64,000 bases of DNA. Source: Apium graveolens. Taxonomy: Eukaryota; Streptophyta; Magnoliopsida; Apiales; Apiaceae. Position 1 is the first letter of the stretch; the number at the start of each line of letters is the position of its first letter. The stretch spans positions 57,672,673-57,736,672 of the forward strand of contig NC_133653.1 of NCBI RefSeq assembly GCF_009905375.1, in the 5' to 3' direction. Under the pieces are notes generated by a model. The model did no database searches, had not been told where the DNA came from, and saw only the letters and a list, made by a program, of their open reading frames with translations. This document shows, in pieces, positions 56,311 through 64,000 of this stretch. The translations under genes were made by a program, and so were the position numbers.

Positions 56311-57181
56311 ATCTGATTTTGGCAATTGATCAAGTTCCGAATTTACTACAGAGTCGACCCACTATACTTTAAAGCACTCCGCTTTAGCTGTGGGTAACTT
56401 TATTTCCTTGAACACATTAAAAGTGACCTTTTAATCATGAACCTTCATCATAAGCTCTCATTTTTGCACATCGATCATAGTTTGGCCAGTAGCTAATAAT
56501 GGTCTTCCAAAGATAATAGGAATCTTATTATCTTCCTCAAAATCTAGAATTACAAAATCAGCAGGGAAGATGAGTTTATCCACCTTGACCAAGACATCCT
56601 GCACTATACCTCGTGGATAAGCGATGGAACGATCAGCTAGTTGCAATGAGATATATATCGGTTTCGGATCAGGTAGACCTAGCTTCCTAAAGATTGATAA
56701 AGGCATCAGATTGATGCTAGCTCCTAAATCACATTAACACTTGTCGAACGACAAGTTTCTTATGGTGCAAGGAATAGTGAAACTTCCAGGATCTTTAAAC
56801 TTCGGAGGCAACTTATGTTGCAGCACAACACTGTATTCCTCTGTAAGAGCAACGGCCTCTAAGTCATCTAGCTTCACTTTCCGAGAGAGAATACCTTTCA
56901 TAAATCTCGTATAGCTAGGCATCTGTTCAAGAGCTTCAGCGAAAGGTATGTTGATATGAAGTTTCTTGAGCACCCCCAAAAACTTAGCAAATTGTTTATC
57001 CAACTTCTGCTTCTGCAGCCTCTCAGGAAAAAGAGGTGGAGGATAGACCTGTTTCTCCCCTATATTACCCTCAGGAGGAGTGTGTTCCACAGTTTTCTTT
57101 CTTGATTCCACTTATGTTTCCTTCTGCACATTTTCTTCAACCAAAGCTTCAGATTCCGGAACTTGAGATTTTTCAGGGCTT
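56311..57181 (-). pseudogene. D' protease and gag tail
   Basis: Copy of 44137-45009. Open pieces are at 56458-56706 (protease half with SLQLADRSIAYPRG) and 56734-57111 (gag tail to protease start). Differences include Lys to Arg in SIFRKLGL and a few silent changes. The ORF3 remnant of D is not part of the copy. Confidence 0.8.
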
Positions 57182-57186
57182 GCAAC

Positions 57187-60100
57187 TGTAGTAACCCCAA
57201 ATTTTGGAATTTTTGAAACCCTTATGAATAGTGCTTTTTGCTGATTATGCTGAATAAGAAAACTTTTCATGCCACACTATGTAGGGGTTCTTTTATTGTT
57301 ATTCTGAGATCGTATTAGTACTCTATATGATAAATAAGTGTATGTAATGATCGTCAGAATCCAAATCCGAACACTTTGATTTTTCCCGAAAATCCACCAG
57401 ATACCGAAAGAATTGAGTATAAGGTAACATGATTAAAAGAATTTAAATTCAAAGATTATAAGAGAGGATCATAAAAGGAATATAATGTATTGAGAAAGGT
57501 TAAGGGAACCCAAGTAATAAGATCCCGGGTATGATCCCTCAAACGATAAACGAGAACGAAAGTTAAGCGAACCGTATAACAGATCAGCGGTCATTAGCCA
57601 AGTAATTAGGGGTTAATCAAAGAGGTTAGTGGGTGATGATGTCATCATACCAATAAGAAGAAAACAAGTGTAAAAGGATGACATAATCAAGATGACCTAA
57701 GCATGACCTAGTAGATATTTTGAATTGGTGAAATATTAGCCAAGTGTTTTTAACCATGGTAAATTCTAAATATGGTTAATTAAAATAAAAGAGAAGCAAC
57801 CAAGTAATTCACCACACAATTAGTCAAAGGGCAAAACAAGAAGCATTTCACTTTCTCCCCCTTGAAAGCTTGCTCTCGGCTAAAACCAGAGCAGCAACTT
57901 CAAACTGCCATATCTCCTTCAATACTCACTCAAATGATGTGTTCTATAGCTCGTTGGAAAGGTATTGAGATGGCCTACAACTATTGTTCACAAGTCTCTT
58001 CTAAATAAGCATGGTAAGACCCTTATATTTACAGTTCTTTCAATCTGACTTTTAGAAACTTCAAAACCTAACTTTGTGTTCTTGATTTCTTTGGAAAGAT
58101 CAAGCTTGTAGGAGGCTCCCTAAGGTTTCCTAGCAACTTAACACCTCCCAAGGAAGGTATAAAATTCAAACTCTAGCTTTGATTTTATGATTCCATTAAG
58201 TTTTATTGAAGCATTGTTAGTATTAAGGCTTGATCTTTGATTATAAGTAGTTTTGGTGGATTTGTATTGGTTTTGAATATTGGGTCTTTGATTGGTTGGA
58301 TAAATTGGTAAAATTTGGAGTTGGGGACTGAGTTGTAGTATGATGGTTTAATATTGTTGTGTTGGTGTCTGTGAGTGAATTGATGAGAATTTAGAGTGAT
58401 AATTAAATTGGAAATAGCGTAAACATAACCGTCATAATGCCCGTTTTCCTTAGACTGTTGTACATGAATCTCGGACCAGATAACTCACTGACCAATCTAT
58501 AACATTGCCATGATTAGATAGAGCGTGTCGTAAGCTTCATTTTGATATGTGGTTCGCTTGGTTCCGATGTACGGTTTAGGAGAAACGACCGTTTTAAGTA
58601 ACGGCGTTTCGCGAACGAACCTTTACCCCTCGCCTTATTTTGAAACCTTGGTTAAGGACCTTAAATGACTAATTGGAGTATAAAACAATTATGTAAAGTG
58701 GATTAGGCGGTTGGGAGGGTACTTGCAAAAGAATCGCCTTAAAACCCTTAATGGTTAATTTATTAAAAATGGTGGAGCCGAGGGTACTCGAGCGACTTAA
58801 GTGAATCGTTAAGCGCAAAAGCGAGCGTTAGAGTCTAGTTGGTTAAAGTGTAGATTCTTAAGCGACTTTGGTTTAATTCCAACTTATATGTTATTTATAG
58901 GTTACCAGGCTCGTCCCAGGCCTTTTACCACCCTCAGTCGCTCATGTAAGTTTTCTACCCGTTATACTGTTGTTGTGATGTATACATTTGTATATGCATT
59001 ATCTTGTGATAGATGCATGATGGTTAATTAGCAAATTCTTGCGATATATTGTAGCATGTGATATTGTATATATGCATGCCTGTTTCGTATTCTTGATACA
59101 TATATCTGTTGATTCAGTTGATAATACATATGCTAGAGATAAGCGGTAAATTGCATATACCCTTAGTATAGGGGACCCAAAGGTGAACATTTTTCTAAAA
59201 CCGGGAGTCGATGCTCCCGAGTATAATATATATATTTATATATATATATATATATGAATAGTTTTTAAAACTATGAATAAAATAAGGTTTATTCGATAAC
59301 TTTATTTTATTAATGAATATTATTTTGAATATTCATTCGAGGGCTTATGACTCCGTTGATTTTATTATTGAATATTATTTTGAATATTCATTCGAGAGCT
59401 TATGACTCCGTTGATTTTATTATTGAATATTATTTTGAATATTCATTCGAGGGCTTATGACCCCGTTTATTTTATTATTGAATATTATTTTGAATATTCA
59501 TTCGAGGGCTTATGACCCCGTTTATTTTATTAATGAATATTATTTTGAATATTCATTCGAGGGCTTATGACCCCATTTATTTTATTAATGAATATTATTT
59601 TGAATATTCATTCGAGGGCTTATGATCCAGTATATTTTATTAATGAATATTATTTTGAATATTCATTCGAGGGCTTATGACTCCGTTTATTTTATTAATG
59701 AATATTATTTTGAATATTCATTCGAGGACTTATGACTGCGATTAATTACTAATTATTATTCTTTATTTTATTAAGGAATAATGTGTCGATGATCAAACTC
59801 ACTTTTGATTATTCAAATAAAGATAGTACTTTCGTATAAGTATATCTTTGGTTATTTAATATTCATTGCAAGTATATGTTTTAAAACTTCTACTTCAATT
59901 ATTTTTATAAAGATTATTCTTTATGAGAATATTATTTAAATAATAATATTCAGATATTGCCTAAAATATTGGGACTGATTTATTTTATTAAATCAGCATC
60001 ACTCCAAACATTCTTAAAAATGTTTTGCGAGTCTTCAAAATGATTTTAAAAGTTAGAGCGGATCCCAAAACTCATTTTTATATTTAAGATCCTCCTTTCG

Positions 60101-61666
60101 AAGGGGATTTAAATACTCGCTCAAAACCTGAGGGATCCGGCTCTGTGGTGTATTGTATATTCGCAACAAGGTTGCTATTTTGATAAAAGAATTTTTGATT
60201 ACTTACCCAACACTCGGGAAGTAAAATTCTTGGAACAAGTTAATCCATTAACAGGCATCGCCTGGGAAATATCGGTGAGTTCTCCTTTCCAACTAGATAT
60301 GACTTCTTGGTGGAGCCGTATCAACAAGTTTCTACTTGGGGAAAGGGGGAACGAGCTTTACGTTTCAGAGTCATGAATTTCATCTGAACTAGGAGTGGCG
60401 TAAGTGGTCGAGTGGCGCCGGCCCAGCCTTATTATATTGGCCCAAATGGCCCGGAAGTTCCGCTAAGACGGTCCATTCCTTAGGAGTCCAGTGTTCGGTT
60501 GACAAGTAAATCCGACAGGTTCTCCTCTACATGTAGAAAATGGTGGGGTTGCACTACTACGACTGATCATCGTAAGTGGTCTTCCTGGCACGGCAAACTC
60601 CCGTAATGAGTTCATCATTCAATTGGATATTTCTGCAACACTACCCAGAGCACTTCGATAGAAAGGCTACGGTTGGGCGATTGTTGAGTGTTGGCAGGGT
60701 CAAGTTTTCAAAATGATGTTTGCATCAAATGAAATATCTCGTAACTTCATTTTATTTTGATGATATTTTAAAGATTGATTCTATACAAGTTTTGTTTCTT
60801 GTAGCTTAATCTATGGGATGAACTATTTATACATTGAACGGTGGTAGTTCAAGTAGTATTCGGAAAAGATATAAGTATATTGGAGTATCTTGTAACTTCA
60901 TCTTTTAACCTTATATCTAGTTAATGATTGTCTTATACATGACAAAGATTTTCAGAAAAATGTTGAGACAAGGTTAGATATATGAGATCACCTTGCAATG
61001 ATATTTTTATACAGTTATAAACTGGAACTCTATGTATATTATACATGTCAGAAGATTTCAAAGATTGTGAAAAGTATATATGTATATATACTGAATATTT
61101 TGCGACTTGGTCGCGTTAAGATATCAGCTTGGTTCATTTCTTCTTGACCAAGACTTTCATGAGTACTATGAGAATGCTCATATATTGTTAATTATTATAC
61201 ATATTATTTCGGTGGGCTTGTTGCTCACCCTTGCTTTCTTCTTTCATCACACAACATCAGATAGACAAGATGAACAGGACCAAGCTCCCAATTCGCGAGC
61301 GGATAGGAAACGTTCCGCAGTTTCCTATAGGCGTTGATGTCGCTATAGCTGAGGTAGGAACTACCAATAGGCTAGGCTTTCAACTTTTGATGTACCAGAC
61401 TTATGTATCTTTATCAATTATAATAATGGCAAAGAAATGTAAATTTATTCAGAAACCCTTTTAAGGTGTAATGGCATATAATTTTGGAATAAAATGACTC
61501 GTGTTATTTTTGGATATTAATCTCTGAGACTATAACTTGTGGTGTGTGTGTTTATTGTGGGGTCACAGTACAGAGTAGTTGATTGTTTTTTTAAGATTGG
61601 GTGTTATTAAGGGAAATGGAATTCGTGACAACCCGGATCCCCGACCCCGGATTTGGGGGTGTTACA
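57187..61666 (+). mobile_element. Solo LTR II, duplicate copy (4,480 bp)
   Basis: Copy of 45015-49492 with GCAAC at 57182-57186 and 61667-61671. It is two bases longer in the (TA)n run near 59225-59255. The eight-unit 55-bp array is retained (landmark 59335 onward). Confidence 0.88.
59304..59739 (+). repeat. Eight-copy 55-bp tandem array, duplicate
   Basis: Same eight units as 47130-47565, with one substitution in the sixth unit (GATCCAG for GATCCCG). Confidence 0.9.
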
Positions 61667-61671
61667 GCAAC

Positions 61672-62976
61672 CTTCCCAGACCTCAATGTAATTGCCTTAA
61701 CCTGCTCTTCCGCTTCCCTCTTTCCTGGAACTTCTGTATCACTATAAAGCATTTCTAGTAGTTGATTCAATAAGGCGTTAGCAATTTGTCCTATCTAGTT
61801 CTCCAGAGTCTTGATAGAAACAGCCTGGCTTTGGCATATAAGAGTCTGGTGTTTGCACATAAGCCTCAACTCCTCCAATTCAGATTTTTCATTCGAAGAT
61901 AGACCTGCACCTCCATGAGTTTGATGTTAAAGTTGGATTTTTTATATTGGTGCATACTGTTGCTGAAAACCAGGAGGAGTGAATTGCTTGTTCCCAAACT
62001 GCGGGAATGGATGTTGCATCGTATTCTGATTATTGCTCCAACTGAAGTTAGGATGATTCCAGTTGTCAGGATGATAAGTGTCTGGAACTGGTTGTTGCGA
62101 TCTCTGAAAGTTGCTCACAAACTGAGCTGATTTACTAGATATAGCGCATTGCTCCGTCGCATGTGAACCTGCACACAGCTCACAAACACTGGTTATCTGA
62201 TTAACACCATAGTTAGCCAGAGAATCGATCTACATAGACAGTGCCATTAGTTGAGCAGTGATAACCGTAGCTGTATCCACTTCAAGAACTCATGCTACCT
62301 TGCTCTGTGGCAATCTCTGGGTTGGATACTGATATTTATTAGCATCTATCAGTTCAATTAGATCATAAGCTTCCTCATAGCTCTTTGCCCATAATGCTCC
62401 ACCTGATGCTGCATCAAGCATGGGTCTAAATTGTGCTCCCAAACCGTTATAGAAGCAATTGATGATCATCCAATCAGGAATGCCATGATGAGGACACTTC
62501 CTAAGCATCTCCTTGTAGCGCTCCCAAGCTCTACATAGAGTTTCTCCCGATTGCTGCGTAAATTGAGTAATAGCATTCCTGATTGCAACTGTCTTCGCCA
62601 TAGGGAAGAATTTAGTGAGAAACTTTTGAGCAAGATCTTCTCAAGTAGTAATTGAACCAGCTGGTAGAGAGTGTAACCAACTCTTAGACTTGTCCCTCAG
62701 AGAGAATGGGAATAGTTTCAGCTTCACAGCATCTTCAGAAACACCGTTGAACTGGAAGGTGTCGCAGATCTCAATAAAATCCCTAATATGTATATTGGGA
62801 TCTTCCATTGAAGCACCCCCAAACTGGATTGAATTCTCAACCCATTGAATTATGCCAGGCTTGATCTCAAAGGTATTAGCTGTGATAGTTGGTCTGACAA
62901 TGCTAGATTGAATGTCATTGATCTTGGGTTGAGAAAAATCCATCAAGACTATCGTTCGTGCTGCTGGATCTCCCAT
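61672..62976 (-). pseudogene. D' gag, broken
   Basis: Copy of 49498-50802 with the same stop between SLPAGSITT and the next piece. One visible replacement is DFIEICDTF, where the first copy has DFIEIRDTF. Cys is also present in E, so the first copy is the derived one. The zinc-knuckle region and tail are as in D. Confidence 0.8.
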
Positions 62977-63088
62977 TGTAATGAGTAACTGAAACACAAA
63001 CAAATAAACCGTGAAAGTAAAAGAATCCGAGTCAGTGAACTTTAACGACCACTGATGACAAGAACATACTCTAAAAATTAACACCGAG

Positions 63089-63106
63089 TCCCCGGTAGCG
63101 GCGCCA
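63089..63106 (-). other. Primer binding site of D'
   Basis: Identical to the site at 50915-50932. Confidence 0.82.
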
Positions 63107-63112
63107 AAAACT

Positions 63113-64000
63113 TGTTAGGACGTTAACACGCGCTAATAATACACGCAAGTATACGCATTCACAAGTAGTATAAGATTTAGATCAAATTCGTTCCCACAGA
63201 GACTCTTTGGTTAATTTAAGAATATGCACCTATGCAACAATGAAATGGTTATTATCCAATGCTAAGACAAAAAACAAGTTGAGATTGTTTATAACTAAGA
63301 ATTAAACTAACAATTATAACTAAGAGAACAAGAATGGTTGAAATTATATATATGACATATATGAGATTCTAACTTCATTACTACTTCATTCAAAGTAATT
63401 GTTCTTAACCTTAACATGTGATGGTGATGCCACTAATCAAATAACACGAAACTAGTAAACACTAACTTTTGTTGTACGAATACCCTACTACCAAGAATCC
63501 ACAAAAGAGATAGAAGCTGAATAGACACCAATTATGCTTAGTCCTTATATGTCTATAAGAAGTGAAAACATAATGGTTTAATGTGCAAGTTATCTATCGT
63601 GATTACATAGGGCAAGTAAGATGGATAAAATTACCTACGAATCATGCATAACAATAACACATGAATCTATGCTAGTATGGCAAGTTCTAAACCTCTATAT
63701 TCACTGTCGCTTCAATAGAGATTAACACGCTATCTTATATGTTAGCTACGCACATAAGACGAATAAGCACAACCAATACTAGGATATCAATCAATCACCA
63801 CACACTAAGATATCGAAACAATTTAACTAAGAAGTCCATAAATAAATCCGTTGGAACCCCACGATAACGATTAGTTTATAACTGAACTCATCGTCACCAT
63901 GGGTTCCAATGAAAGCATGATAATAAACTATATCAGAGTACTAAGGTTCAAGAATAAATCGAAAAAAGCATCCAAGTATCAACTATATTAAAGAAAACAA
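63113..64000 (-). repeat. 5' LTR of D', partial at window end
   Basis: Copy of 50939-51826, cut by the end of the window before the GC-rich module. Confidence 0.88.

Larger units (their letters stand above)
56311..64000 (-). mobile_element. D': second copy of the right part of element D (runs off window)
   Basis: About 7.69 kb with roughly 25 differences from 44137-51826 by eye, so about 99.7% identical. It starts inside the protease-RT linker and includes protease, gag tail, a copy of solo LTR II with the same GCAAC flanks, gag, primer site and most of the 5' LTR. The shared nested insertion excludes independent transposition of D. Confidence 0.88.

Noticed and set aside
56311..64000. D' as an independent insertion of an element like D
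   Set aside because: It starts in the middle of the protease-RT linker without an LTR end and carries the same nested solo LTR with the same target duplication.

Overview
The window is plant nuclear DNA, probably from a eudicot and possibly an asterid such as an Apiales species (a low-confidence guess from the look of the retroelement proteins). I found no intact host gene. Almost every base can be assigned to LTR retrotransposons, with one DNA transposon, inserted into one another and then rearranged. DNA is AT-rich except for short GC-rich modules inside the Athila-type elements.

Layout. 1-10728: element A, a Sirevirus-type Ty1/copia element on the + strand whose 5' end lies before the window. 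It has the gag C-terminus, an intact pol, a 1,128-residue third ORF (ORF3, usually called env-like) and a 3' LTR. A sits inside element B (10729-about 12934), another Sirevirus with RT-RNase H and the first part of its own ORF3. 12935-33648: element C, an Athila-type Ty3/gypsy element on the - strand, lacking its 3' LTR. C carries G, a 2.9-kb non-autonomous CACTA transposon (16582-19469) with a fragment that looks like a dynamin-related (DRP1) gene, and H, a decayed Ty1/copia element with both LTRs (20079-28389). 33649-about 54104: element E, an older Athila-type element on the - strand, interrupted by C. E contains a 4.3-kb solo LTR (34917-39180) and element D (40972-52403), an Athila deletion derivative that itself holds a second solo LTR (45015-49492). 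About 54105-56310: F, a gag-protease-integrase fragment of a B-like Sirevirus on the + strand. 56311-64000: a copy more than 99% identical to 44137-51826, including the nested solo LTR and its target-site duplication. The simplest reading is a tandem duplication with a 12,174-bp unit (44137-56310) whose second copy runs off the window.

Function. A is the only element that looks capable of making all its proteins. B, C, D, E, F and H are truncated, carry stops or have lost catalytic residues. C and E also lack a normal RT active-site aspartate pair.

The most interesting pattern concerns ORF3 expression. In A, B and C, which belong to two superfamilies, ORF3 is preceded by a TATA box and a pyrimidine-rich or AT-rich leader. 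In each case a repeated module, palindromic in A and B and GC-rich in C, lies just upstream. In A and C the same module also occurs in the LTR. This suggests an internal promoter for ORF3 built from the same parts as the LTR promoter. A's ORF3 protein has an SV40-like basic nuclear-localisation motif, coiled coils and no membrane segment, which argues against an envelope role. A second shared feature is a 3'-splice-site-like sequence at the gag-pol boundary of both A and F.
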